Below are positions 26,292-34,204 of a DNA stretch of 49,856 nucleotides, one piece after another. This DNA is from Nocardioides sp. SR21. Lineage in GTDB: Bacteria; Actinomycetota; Actinomycetes; Propionibacteriales; Nocardioidaceae. The first letter of the stretch is position 1. Each line of letters begins with the position of its first letter. The notes under the pieces were generated by a model. The model searched no databases. It was not told where the DNA came from and worked only from the letters and a program-made list of their open reading frames with translations. The translations under genes were made by a program, and so were the position numbers. The DNA is taken from the NCBI RefSeq assembly GCF_022761125.1, contig NZ_JAKWJR010000017.1, forward strand, positions 1 to 49,856. The letters run 5' to 3'.

Positions 26292-26747
26292 ATGCACGGG
26301 CCTGGATGGGGAAGGCTCGCGTTCGTGGAAGGGATCTCCGAACCGGTCGCCCCGGCGCTGGCCGCGGTGCTGCGCCGCGCGGTGGTCGATCACGCTCGCG
26401 CCGAACGGCGCCGCACCTTCCCCGCCCTCGTCCACGTCGGCGTGCCGGGCGGGTCCGAGGAGGTCTTCGCGGTGGTGCCCGACGAGCCGCTCGACCACGG
26501 GCTGCGCGCCGACGTGGTGGCCGCGCTGCTGCAGCGCTCGAGGCGCGGCCGAACGGTGCCGATGGTCTGGCTGACCCGACCGGGACCGCTGGTCCTCGAG
26601 GACGTCGACGCGCAGTGGTTGAGCGCGGCCCGGTCGGCGACCGCGGAGGCCGGGGTGGCGTTGACGCTGGTCGTCGTCACCCGGACCGGCTGGTTCGACC
26701 CGCGCAGCGGCACCCGTCGCGTGTGGAAGCGGATCCGCGAGAGATAG
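26292..26747 (+). CDS. Hypothetical protein (no recognised domain)
   Basis: 151 residues, divergent from the Usp gene and convergent on the carboxylate-amine ligase with 8 bp between stops. GGAGG 8 bases upstream of the ATG supports this start. The sequence is mixed alpha-beta with a VWLTRPGPLVLEDVDAQWL stretch and a basic C-terminus ending RRVWKRIRER. I recognise no motif. The coding potential is good: GC-rich third positions and a sensible amino-acid mix. Confidence 0.7.
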   Translation: MHGPGWGRLAFVEGISEPVAPALAAVLRRAVVDHARAERRRTFPALVHVGVPGGSEEVFAVVPDEPLDHGLRADVVAALLQRSRRGRTVPMVWLTRPGPLVLEDVDAQWLSAARSATAEAGVALTLVVVTRTGWFDPRSGTRRVWKRIRER

Positions 26748-26755
26748 CGCCGGCG

Positions 26756-28219
26756 TCAGACCCAGGTGTGCACGGGCTCGTTGCTGTGCATGCCGCTGGT
26801 GTACTCGAGCAGCGTGGCGCGCAAGGCGTCGTACCGGTCGCCGTCGCCGTAGGCGTGCATCTTGTCCACGAACCACTCGGCGCCGTTGGTGCCGATCAGG
26901 CAGCGCTGCTCGATGATGCCGAGCAGCCGGTCGATCTCCGCCGACGACGCGCCCCAGGCCTCCAGCCCCTGGTGCGCCAGCGGCAGCAGCCGGCGCAGCA
27001 CCAGCTCGGTGGCGCGGATCTGCCCGATCCCCGGCCAGTAGATCTGCGCGTCGATCCCCTGCCGCGCGGCGACGTGGAAGTTCTCCTCGGCGGCACTGAA
27101 CGACATCTGCGACCACAGCGGTCGCTCGCTCTCCGCCAGGGCGCGGACCAGCCCGAAGTAGAACGCGGCGTTCGCGACGGTGTCGGCGACCGTCGGCCCC
27201 GCGGCGAGCAGCCGGTTCTCCACCCGCAGGTGAGGGACGCCGTCGGCGACGTCGTAGATCGGGCGGTTCCAGCGGTAGATCGTGCCGTTGTGCAGGCGCA
27301 GCTCGCCGAGCCTGGGCGCCTCGCCGTTCTCGAGGGTCTCGAGCGGGTCCTCGTCGTCGGTGATCGGGAGCAGTGCCGGGAAGAACCGGACGTTCTCCTC
27401 GAAGAGGTCGAACACCGAGGTGATCCAGCGCTCGCCGAACCACACCCGCGGCCGCACGCCCTGCGCCTTGAGCTCCTCGCTGCGGGTGTCGGTGGCCTGC
27501 TCGAACAGCGGGATCCGGGTCTCGCGCCACAGCTCCTTGCCGAGGAGGTACGGCGAGTTCGCGGCGACCGCGACCTGGACGGCCGCGATCGCCTGGGAGG
27601 CGTTCCAGTACGCCGCGAACTGGTCCGGCGAGGTCTGCACGTGGAACTGGGTGCTGGTGCAGGCCGCCTCCGGGACGATGGAGTCCGCGGTGGTGCGCAG
27701 CCGCTCGCGGCCGTCGATCGCGATCGTGATGTCCTCGCCGCGCGCGTTCAGGATCTGCTCGCTCAGCAGCTTGTAGCGGGGGTTGGCGCTGAGGCTGTCC
27801 AGTCGGAGGTGGCCGTCGGCGAGGGTCGGGAGGATCCCGATCATCACCATGTGGGCGCCGACCTCCGAGGACTTCTGCTCGGCGGAGTTGAGGCTGCGGC
27901 GCAGGCTGTCCTCAAACGTCGTCAGCCCGCCCTCGCGGAGCTTGGCCGGCGGCACGTTGATCTCGATGTTGAACTGGCCCAGCTCGGTCTGGAAGTCCGG
28001 GTCGGCGATCGCCTCGAGGACGGTGGCGTTCTTCAGCGCGGGGTCACCGTTCTCGTCGACCAGGTTGAGCTCCACCTCCATCCCGGTCATCGGGTCGTCG
28101 GTGTCGAAGCGTGCCTCGCGCAGCATCCTGGCGAAGACGTCGAGGTTGCGGCGCACCTTCTCCCGGTGCCGCGTGCGGTCGGCCCGGGAGAACTCCTGAG
28201 CCTCGACTTCCTCACCCAT
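26756..28219 (-). CDS. Glutamate--cysteine ligase-family protein (GCS2-like)
   Basis: 487 residues. Conserved blocks of the glutamate-cysteine ligase fold are visible: GMEVELNLVDENG near the N-terminus (catalytic acidic residues), FNIEINVPP, the TSTQFHVQTSP strand and GELRLHNGTIYRWNRP. It would join a carboxylate to an amine with ATP, classically Glu to Cys. Actinobacteria generally use mycothiol rather than glutathione, so the actual product may be another gamma-glutamyl compound. Its start overlaps the end of the YbdK-type gene by 8 bases, so both are co-expressed. Confidence 0.88.
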   Translation of the reverse strand: MGEEVEAQEFSRADRTRHREKVRRNLDVFARMLREARFDTDDPMTGMEVELNLVDENGDPALKNATVLEAIADPDFQTELGQFNIEINVPPAKLREGGLTTFEDSLRRSLNSAEQKSSEVGAHMVMIGILPTLADGHLRLDSLSANPRYKLLSEQILNARGEDITIAIDGRERLRTTADSIVPEAACTSTQFHVQTSPDQFAAYWNASQAIAAVQVAVAANSPYLLGKELWRETRIPLFEQATDTRSEELKAQGVRPRVWFGERWITSVFDLFEENVRFFPALLPITDDEDPLETLENGEAPRLGELRLHNGTIYRWNRPIYDVADGVPHLRVENRLLAAGPTVADTVANAAFYFGLVRALAESERPLWSQMSFSAAEENFHVAARQGIDAQIYWPGIGQIRATELVLRRLLPLAHQGLEAWGASSAEIDRLLGIIEQRCLIGTNGAEWFVDKMHAYGDGDRYDALRATLLEYTSGMHSNEPVHTWV

Positions 28220-29378
28220 GGACCGACCCTAGGCCCTCGCCGGGTGCCGTGTCGTGGACCAGCCAGGACGTCTCCGTCCGGAGGATGACGTCGTCGACCA
28301 CCGCCTCGATGCTGCCGGACCGTTCGAAGGCCGACCGCTGTCGCGCCGCTCCGTTGTCGCCGATGGCGTACTCCAGCAGCCCTGCGGTCCGGTCGAGGTC
28401 TCCTGCCTCGCGCAGGGCGGGCTCGACGGCGCGGATCAGCGCCTCCAGCACCTCGCGGGCCGGACGCAGCTCGCGCTCGGTGGGGTGGACGAGCCGCTCG
28501 GAGGTGCCGAAGCGCGATGCGCGCCACTGGCAGGCGCGCAACGCCTCGGCACGCCACCGCGGCACCGGCCGGTCGTCGGCCCAGTCCCGCGCCGCGGTCT
28601 CGACCAGGGCGCGGATCAACGCCGCCAGCGCGATCGCCTCGAGCGGGTCGGTGCAGACGTCGCACAACCGGATCTCGACGGTGGGCTGTGCGACCGAGAG
28701 CCGGGCGTCGAAGTAGAGCATCCCGACGTCGCGCGCAGCGCCGTAGTCGAGCAGCGCCTGCGTCACGGAGCGGTAGCCGTCGGCCGAGCCGAACGCCTCG
28801 GTGGGGCCGGCGCTCGGCCAGCGGGCCCAGACCTGGGCACGCCAGGAGGAGTAGCCGGAGTCGCGCCCGTCGACGAACGGTGAGTTGGAGCTGACGGCCA
28901 GCAGGGTCGGCAGCCACGGGGAGATCCGGTCGATGATCCCGACGCCCTCCTCGTCGGAGTCGATGTCGATGTGGACGTGCATGCCGCAGGTACCCCCGGT
29001 GCGCGCGACCTCGCCGTACCGCTCGACCATGTCGCGGTAGCGGTCGTTCGACGTGACCACCGACTGCTCGCCGGCGAGTGGCACGGTGGCGCAGGCTCCT
29101 GCGGCGAGACCGGCGGCGCGGGCGGCTTCGCCGGCGGTGCGGCGGGCCGCGACCAGCTGGGCGAGCGCGTCGGCCGCGTCGGTGGTCGGGTCGGTGCGCG
29201 TCTCGAGCTGGTGGCGGAACAGCTCGTGATCGAGCTCGTCGGTCGCGGCGCGGGCCCGCAGGCGGCCGTGGCCGTGCTCGCGGAACTCCTTGAGCACCCT
29301 CGGCGCGGCCGGCACGACGGCGCGGGTCTCGGGGTCGAAGAGCAGCAGCTCCTCCTCGATGCCGAGCTTGCGGGTCAT
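28212..29378 (-). CDS. Carboxylate--amine ligase, YbdK family
   Basis: 388 residues of the GCS2/YbdK fold, beginning MTRKLGIEEELLLFDPETR, where the GIEEEL acidic cluster binds metal-ATP. Later GGTCGMHVHIDID and VEIRLCDV match YbdK-type ligases, described as weak glutamate-cysteine ligases in other bacteria. The ATG at 29378 fits the family start and lies 45 bp from the DUF4192 stop. With the overlapping gene at 26756 it forms a tandem pair of related enzymes, which suggests sequential or heteromeric action (inference). Confidence 0.9.
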   Translation of the reverse strand: MTRKLGIEEELLLFDPETRAVVPAAPRVLKEFREHGHGRLRARAATDELDHELFRHQLETRTDPTTDAADALAQLVAARRTAGEAARAAGLAAGACATVPLAGEQSVVTSNDRYRDMVERYGEVARTGGTCGMHVHIDIDSDEEGVGIIDRISPWLPTLLAVSSNSPFVDGRDSGYSSWRAQVWARWPSAGPTEAFGSADGYRSVTQALLDYGAARDVGMLYFDARLSVAQPTVEIRLCDVCTDPLEAIALAALIRALVETAARDWADDRPVPRWRAEALRACQWRASRFGTSERLVHPTERELRPAREVLEALIRAVEPALREAGDLDRTAGLLEYAIGDNGAARQRSAFERSGSIEAVVDDVILRTETSWLVHDTAPGEGLGSVHG

Positions 29379-29423
29379 GACTGGTGCGTACCCGGCGCGG
29401 GGAGGGGCCACGCCCACCCAGGC

Positions 29424-30365
29424 TCACTCCTGCTCCCAGGCGTCGGGCGGCACCGCGCGTCGGAGGGCCTCTTCGACCAGCCCGGCCAGCGGGTAGTCCT
29501 CGTCGGCCTCGGCGCACCGGTCGAGCGCGCACCAGGCGAGCGCGCCGTGCCCCGCCTGCCAGGCCGCGAACGCCAGCAGCGCCGCCGGTGCCGCGAGCAT
29601 CGGCGTCGGCCCGCGCCGCACGACGTCGGACCAGAACCGGACCTGTTCGCGCGCCGAGTCCCGCGTGATCGTGCCCCAGGCGACGTCGCGGACGCCGGTC
29701 TCGAGCATCCCGCGCAGCAGCCGGGCGACCTCGCGGTCCGCCGGCGAGGTGCCGTCGCGGACGTGGCGCTGGACGAGCTCGCACACCCAGAGCTCCTCGT
29801 CGGGCCCTGGGGCGGTGAGGTCGGCGAGGGCGCCGACCACCCGGGCGATCGCAGCCCGGTCGCGGGCCAGGGTCGCCCGCAGCTCCTCGCGGGAGTCGTA
29901 GGTGACCCGGCCCTCGACGACGGCGCGGGCGAGGAACGGGTGCGCGGAGAGGTCGTACGGCACCCCCCACGGTGGGACGCCGGGGCGGGTGCCGACGGCG
30001 GGGTACCACCGCGCACCGTCGGCGCGCAGCACGTCGACGACGTCGATGCCGCAGCCGGTGAAGGCGCGGAGGAGCGCCCGCGCGGTCGTGGCGGACAGCC
30101 GGGCGTCATCGCTGTAGACGACGAACAGCACCCGGCGCACCCGGTGGCCGCGCGCCGGCCCGAGCAGCGAGTCGACGACCTCGGGGATCTCGCCGCGAAC
30201 CTCGGGCAGGTCGACGCGGGCGTGGAACGGCCGGGCGGCGCCGAACGTGAGCATCGCGACCGACGCGGTCGGCACGAAGCCGAGGACGACGGGAACCATC
30301 GCCAGCACGTCCTCGGGGGTGCGGGCGGTCAGGGTGGCCACGGGTGTGGGATCGGTAGCGGTCAT
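29424..30365 (-). CDS. DUF4192 domain-containing protein
   Basis: 313 residues. The start ARTPEDVLAMVPVVLGFVPTASVAMLTFG is the classic opening of DUF4192, an actinobacterial family of unknown function with a soluble, mixed fold. No signal peptide or membrane helix. It is divergent from dinB across 125 bp that contain two further CTGTGGAG sequences and a leaderless dinB promoter. Confidence 0.92.
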   Translation of the reverse strand: MTATDPTPVATLTARTPEDVLAMVPVVLGFVPTASVAMLTFGAARPFHARVDLPEVRGEIPEVVDSLLGPARGHRVRRVLFVVYSDDARLSATTARALLRAFTGCGIDVVDVLRADGARWYPAVGTRPGVPPWGVPYDLSAHPFLARAVVEGRVTYDSREELRATLARDRAAIARVVGALADLTAPGPDEELWVCELVQRHVRDGTSPADREVARLLRGMLETGVRDVAWGTITRDSAREQVRFWSDVVRRGPTPMLAAPAALLAFAAWQAGHGALAWCALDRCAEADEDYPLAGLVEEALRRAVPPDAWEQE

Positions 30366-30478
30366 GCCTCGACGGTCCCCGCCGGCGCGGACGGTTCGGG
30401 CCCGCCCGGGGGAGCCCTGTGGAGAGGCGCGCCGAGCGGCCTGCTGTGGAGGGGAGGTGGGCTGTCGGCGGCGCTGGG

Positions 30479-30490
30479 TAGGGTGCGCGT
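30479..30490 (+). promoter_or_regulatory. Leaderless -10 element of dinB
   Basis: TAGGGT at 30479-30484 followed by 6 bases and the GTG start. It matches the TANNNT spacing typical of leaderless actinobacterial transcripts. Confidence 0.5.
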
Positions 30491-31816
30491 GTGCGAGGGG
30501 AAGCGTCGGTTCTTCACCTCGATCTCGACGCGTTCTTCGCCGCCGTCGAGCAGCGCGACAAGCCGTCGCTGCGCGGCAAGCCGGTGGTCGTCGGCGGGGT
30601 CGGCGGCCGGGGCGTGGTGTCGACGGCGTCGTACGAAGCCCGGGTGTTCGGCGTGCGCTCGGCGATGTCGACGCGCGAGGCCCGCGCCCGCTGCCCGCAC
30701 GCGGCCTTCCTCAGCGGCCGCTTCCACGCCTACCGCGACACCAGCGACCGGGTGATGCGGCTGCTGCGCGAGGTCTCCCCGCTGGTCGAGCCCCTGTCGC
30801 TGGACGAGGCGTTCGTCGACCTCGCCCGCTCCGACCTCGAGGACCTGTCGGTGCCGAGCGTGACGGCGTTCGCCGAGCGGCTCCGCGAGCGCGTGGTCCA
30901 CGCGACCGGCGGGCTGACCGCGTCGGTCGGGGTCGGCACCTCGAAGTTCATCGCCAAGGTCGCCAGCGACCTCGACAAGCCGGACGGTCTCGTCGTGGTG
31001 GCGCCGGGGACCGAGCAGGAGCTGCTGCGCCCGATGGACGTGCGGGTGATCCCCGGCGTCGGGCCCGCGACCGCCGAGCGGCTGCGCCGGGTCGGGGTCC
31101 ACACTGTCGCCGACCTGGAGCGGGTCAGCGAGGATGAGATGGTCCGGTTGCTCGGCAAGGCCAGCGGGCACTGGCTCTACAGCCTGGCTCGCGCCGAGGA
31201 CGACCGGCCGGTGGTCGCCGAGCGGGAGGCGAAGTCGGTCAGCGTCGAGGGCACGTACGACACCGACCTCACCGACCGGAAGCTGATGGAGAGCCTGCTG
31301 ACCCGCCAGGCGAGCGACGTGTCCGGCCGGCTGCGCAAGCACGGACTGTCGGGCCGCACGGTCACGATCAAGGTCCGGCTCCACGACTTCACCACCCTGA
31401 GCCGCTCGACCACGCTCGGCTCCCCCACCGACAGCCCCGGCACGATCGGGCGGCTGGCTCGCTCGCTGCTCGCCGACCTCGACACCTCCGGCGGCGTGCG
31501 GCTGCTGGGCGTCGGCGTCTCCGGGCTCGCGGACTGGGTCCAGGAGGACCTGTTCGGGGAGACCGCCGAGGACGAGGAGGAGGAGCTCCCCGAGGTCGAG
31601 GTCCCGCACCACTCCCGGCGTACCTGGGCACCCGGCATGGACGTCGTGCACGCCGAGATGGGCCGCGGCTGGGTGTGGGGCTCGGGCCGCGGCGTCGTGA
31701 CCGTCCGGTTCGAGACCGCGGACACGCCGGCCGGGCCGGTGCGCAGCTACTCCATGGAGGACCCGGAGCTCAGCCCGTGGCGGCCCGACGAAAGCGAACC
31801 TGCTCCCCCGGCCTGA
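30491..31816 (+). CDS. dinB: DNA polymerase IV (Y-family)
   Basis: 441 residues, starting at GTG. Palm-domain catalytic acids: D11 and D13 in HLDLDAFF, D105 and E106 in SLDEAFVDL. A helix-hairpin-helix motif lies around GVGPATAERLRRVGVHTVADLERV, followed by the little finger and the actinobacterial C-terminal extension GMDVVHAEMGRGWVWGSGRG. It copies past DNA lesions and lacks proofreading. The 3' end overlaps the convergent pxpC gene by 47 bases, so both stops and the last codons are antisense to each other. Confidence 0.95.
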   Translation: MRGEASVLHLDLDAFFAAVEQRDKPSLRGKPVVVGGVGGRGVVSTASYEARVFGVRSAMSTREARARCPHAAFLSGRFHAYRDTSDRVMRLLREVSPLVEPLSLDEAFVDLARSDLEDLSVPSVTAFAERLRERVVHATGGLTASVGVGTSKFIAKVASDLDKPDGLVVVAPGTEQELLRPMDVRVIPGVGPATAERLRRVGVHTVADLERVSEDEMVRLLGKASGHWLYSLARAEDDRPVVAEREAKSVSVEGTYDTDLTDRKLMESLLTRQASDVSGRLRKHGLSGRTVTIKVRLHDFTTLSRSTTLGSPTDSPGTIGRLARSLLADLDTSGGVRLLGVGVSGLADWVQEDLFGETAEDEEEELPEVEVPHHSRRTWAPGMDVVHAEMGRGWVWGSGRGVVTVRFETADTPAGPVRSYSMEDPELSPWRPDESEPAPPA

Positions 31817-32573
31817 GCTGCGCGCACTGCCACAGGTCGTCGGGGTGCACCACCCCGATCACCGGGTAGCCGCCGGTCGGCGGGTGGTCGGCGAGGAACA
31901 CCACGGGCCGCCCGGTCGGCGGCACCTGCACGGCACCCAGCACCATCCCCTCGCTGGGGAGCTCGCCGTCGCGGGCCCGGGTCAGCGCCGGCCCGTCGAG
32001 CCTCAGGCCGACGCGGTTCGAGTCGGCCTCGACGACGTACGGCGCCCCGCACAGCACGTCGAGCGCGTCGGCGGCGAACCAGTCGTCGCGCGGTCCGGGT
32101 ACGACGCGCAGGGGGCCGGGTCGCGGTGGCCGGGGCGCGTCGAACGCGGGCGGCTCGCGACGCGGCTCCCCCACCGGCAGCCGGGCACCGGCCGCGACCC
32201 GGGGCGGCCCGACCCAGGCGAGCGTGTCGGTCGAGCGGGAGCCGAGCACCGGCTCGACCGCGATGCCGCCCGCGACCGCGACGTACGACCGCAGACCGGT
32301 CGCCGGGGGCTCGATCCGCAGCTCCTTGCCGGGAGGCAGCCAGACGGCCCGGCCGTCCACGGCGAGCCACCGCGCGACCGTGCTGCGCAGCACCAGCCCG
32401 CCCAGCAGCACCTCGAGGACGGCGTCGTCCGGGTCGTTGCCGACGACGCGGTTGGCCAGCGCCGCGGCCGGCGCGTCGAGGGCGCCCGCGCGCGGGACGC
32501 CGAGGTGCGCGAAGCCGACACGTCCGCGGTCCTGGACCGTCACCAGCGGCCCCGTCTCCAGCACCTCGATCAT
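31770..32573 (-). CDS. pxpC: 5-oxoprolinase subunit PxpC (KipA-like carboxyltransferase domain)
   Basis: 267 residues. MIEVLETGPLVTVQDRGRVGF and GVPRAGALDAPAAALANRLVG-like blocks identify the PxpC/KipA family, and GGYPVIGVVHPDDL near the end is also conserved. It acts with PxpA and PxpB to hydrolyse 5-oxoproline to glutamate using ATP. Start overlaps the pxpB stop by 4 bases (ATGA). Slightly shorter than many PxpC proteins. Confidence 0.93.
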   Translation of the reverse strand: MIEVLETGPLVTVQDRGRVGFAHLGVPRAGALDAPAAALANRVVGNDPDDAVLEVLLGGLVLRSTVARWLAVDGRAVWLPPGKELRIEPPATGLRSYVAVAGGIAVEPVLGSRSTDTLAWVGPPRVAAGARLPVGEPRREPPAFDAPRPPRPGPLRVVPGPRDDWFAADALDVLCGAPYVVEADSNRVGLRLDGPALTRARDGELPSEGMVLGAVQVPPTGRPVVFLADHPPTGGYPVIGVVHPDDLWQCAQLRPGEQVRFRRAATG

Positions 32574-33160
32574 CGGGCCACGAACCTGACCCGGGTGCCC
32601 GGCGGCAGCAGCGCCGGCTCGGGGCGCGCCTGGTCCCACAGCACGGCGTCGGTGCGGCCGAGCAGCCGCCACCCGCCCGGCGACGCGCTCGGGTAGACCC
32701 CGCACCAGGCCCCGGCGAGCCCCACCGATCCGGGAGGTACGGCGGCCCGCGGCGACTCCAGTCGGGGTACGGCGAGGGCGTCCGGCAGCCCGGCCAGGTA
32801 GCTGAAGCCAGGCGCGAACCCGCAGAACTCGGCGACGTACTCGACCTCGGTGTGGCGGCGGACGACGCCGGCGGTGTCGGTGCCCCACAGGTCGGCGAGG
32901 AACGCCAGGTCGGGCCCGTCGTACACGACCGGGACCTCCACCAGCGCGCCCGCCGGCACCTCCGACGTCGGCGACCAGTCCGCCAGCTGCCCCGAGAGGA
33001 CCGACAGGTCGGAGACGCCGTCGAACAGGACGGTCGCGGCGGCTGGGACGATCTCCTCGGCGTCGACCCGCGGACGCGCCCAGGTCGCCAGGGCGAGCGC
33101 GGTGGCCGCGTCGCCGACCTCGACGAGCACCGCTCGCGGACCGACGGGGCACAGCTGCAT
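32570..33160 (-). CDS. pxpB: 5-oxoprolinase subunit PxpB (KipI-like)
   Basis: 196 residues from the ATG at 33160 (MQLCPVGPRAVLVEVGD), the usual N-terminus of PxpB; the frame is open further upstream but lacks family similarity. The conserved VEVPVVYDGPDL and FCGFAPGFSYLAGLP blocks are present. CAGACT plus 6 bases before the ATG looks like a leaderless promoter (33172-33167). It is coupled to pxpC by ATGA, but separated from pxpA by a 339-bp gap, unusual for this gene set. Confidence 0.93.
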   Translation of the reverse strand: MQLCPVGPRAVLVEVGDAATALALATWARPRVDAEEIVPAAATVLFDGVSDLSVLSGQLADWSPTSEVPAGALVEVPVVYDGPDLAFLADLWGTDTAGVVRRHTEVEYVAEFCGFAPGFSYLAGLPDALAVPRLESPRAAVPPGSVGLAGAWCGVYPSASPGGWRLLGRTDAVLWDQARPEPALLPPGTRVRFVAR

Positions 33161-33184
33161 GCGCGTAGTCTGGCGGAAATAGGT

Positions 33185-33221
33185 GAAGGGCCCCCGGTGG
33201 TATGAGCACCAGGGGCCCTTC
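33185..33221 (-). terminator. Strong hairpin upstream of pxpB
   Basis: Arms GAAGGGCCCC / GGGGCCCTTC (33185-33194, 33212-33221), a C-A mismatch and an inner GGTG/CACC. On the minus strand it is followed by ACCTATTTCC. It would end transcription coming from pxpA before the pxpB promoter. Confidence 0.65.
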
Positions 33222-33427
33222 GGCTCGACCGGTTGCGTGACGCCCGGTCGATCGAACCGGATCTCCGACCCCGCCGCCCCCGTCACCGGGCCGACGCCTC
33301 GAGTTGCCTCGCGGTGTGGATCCTTGCTCCTGTCCGATCCTCAGCCCTCCGCAAGCGGTGGGCTGGTAGGGAGAGTTCTACGTGGCCCGGATCACACGGC
33401 GCAAGACGTCCGCAGGAACTCACAGGG
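33222..33427. other. Non-coding gap between pxpB and pxpA (rest)
   Basis: No supportable gene in this part. It contains a short repeat CGACCGG / CCGGTCG near 33226-33250 and a CCGGATC-rich stretch. I see no tRNA, riboswitch or mobile-element end. Confidence 0.4.
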
Positions 33428-33502
33428 CCGTCCACAGGATCGGAACCGTCATCCACAACACGAGTGCACAGTCCACAGGCGCCGGTCCAGACCTGTGGAT
33501 CA
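33428..33502. promoter_or_regulatory. Cluster of four DnaA-box-like sequences
   Basis: Four TCCACA cores lie at 33431, 33452, 33472 and (reverse) 33494, about 21 bp apart. Full 9-mers are CCGTCCACA, TCATCCACA, CAGTCCACA and TGATCCACA. Two differ from TTATCCACA at one base. The last overlaps the pxpA stop. No dnaA or dnaN is nearby, so this is not oriC in this window; a DnaA-titration or regulatory site is possible. Confidence 0.4.
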
Positions 33503-34186
33503 CCCGAAGGGACGAAGCTCGAAGCCGGCCTCACCCAGCGCGCGACGCACCGCCAGCGCGTGCTCGACCGCTCCCGGGCTGTCGCCGTGCAGGCAGACCG
33601 AGTCGACCCGCGGGGCGAGGTCGAGTGCCTGCGCGACGATCGCGCCCTCGTCCTCCACCAGCGCGCCCGGCTCGGTGCGCGGCAGCAGCCGGCCGTCCGC
33701 GCCGTACCCGCGGTCGGGGAAGCCCTCGTGGAAGACACCGCGCCCCGCGGCCCGGGCCAGGTCGAGGAACGCCCCCGCCATCCCCAGCACCGGCAGGTCG
33801 CCGGAGCCCGCCAGCACCGCCCCCGCCTGCTCCTCGTCGACGATCACCCGGTGGTAGAGCGCGCCGTGCGGCTTGAGGTACCGCACGGAGGTGCCGACCC
33901 CGCGAGCGATCGTCGACAGCACCCCGACCTGGTCGGCGACCTGCTCGCGCAGCAGCTCGGGTGCGACGTCGCGGGCGACCCGGCCGAAGTGCTCCCGGTC
34001 GTCGTACGACACCTGGGCGCCGATCGCGACGCCGCGGCGTACCGCCTCCTCGCAGACCGCACGCATGATCGCCTCGGACCCCGCGTGGTAGCCGCACGCC
34101 ACGTTGGCGCTGGTGACCACCGCCAGCAGGGCGTCGTCGTCGGTGACCTCCTCACCGAGGTCCGCGTTCAGGTCGATGATCACCAC
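33500..34186 (-). CDS. pxpA: 5-oxoprolinase subunit PxpA (LamB/YcsF family)
   Basis: 228 residues. IIDLNADLGEE at the start, ANVACGYHAG, YLKPHGALYHR and the FPDRGYGADGRLLPR block are hallmark PxpA/YcsF sequences. It forms the complete ATP-dependent 5-oxoprolinase with PxpB and PxpC. Tandem GTG codons at 34186 and 34183 are both possible starts, and no Shine-Dalgarno is visible. The divergent peptidase gene starts only 18 bp away. Confidence 0.93.
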   Translation of the reverse strand: MVIIDLNADLGEEVTDDDALLAVVTSANVACGYHAGSEAIMRAVCEEAVRRGVAIGAQVSYDDREHFGRVARDVAPELLREQVADQVGVLSTIARGVGTSVRYLKPHGALYHRVIVDEEQAGAVLAGSGDLPVLGMAGAFLDLARAAGRGVFHEGFPDRGYGADGRLLPRTEPGALVEDEGAIVAQALDLAPRVDSVCLHGDSPGAVEHALAVRRALGEAGFELRPFG

Positions 34187-34191
34187 GGCGC

Positions 34192-34204
34192 TATCGTCGC
34201 GCGC
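34192..34204 (+). promoter_or_regulatory. Leaderless -10 element of the S9 peptidase gene
   Basis: TATCGT at 34192-34197, then seven bases, then the ATG at 34205. This leaves no room for a Shine-Dalgarno and fits a leaderless mRNA. Confidence 0.5.

Noticed and set aside
28087..30009. 640-codon minus-strand frame overlapping the YbdK and DUF4192 genes
   Set aside because: Low-complexity Arg/Gly/Pro translation, inconsistent with the two well-supported genes in the same region.
33428..33502. Replication origin (oriC)
   Set aside because: Only DnaA-box-like sequences are present; there is no AT-rich unwinding region and no dnaA, dnaN, recF or gyr genes in the window. Listed as a possible titration or regulatory site instead.
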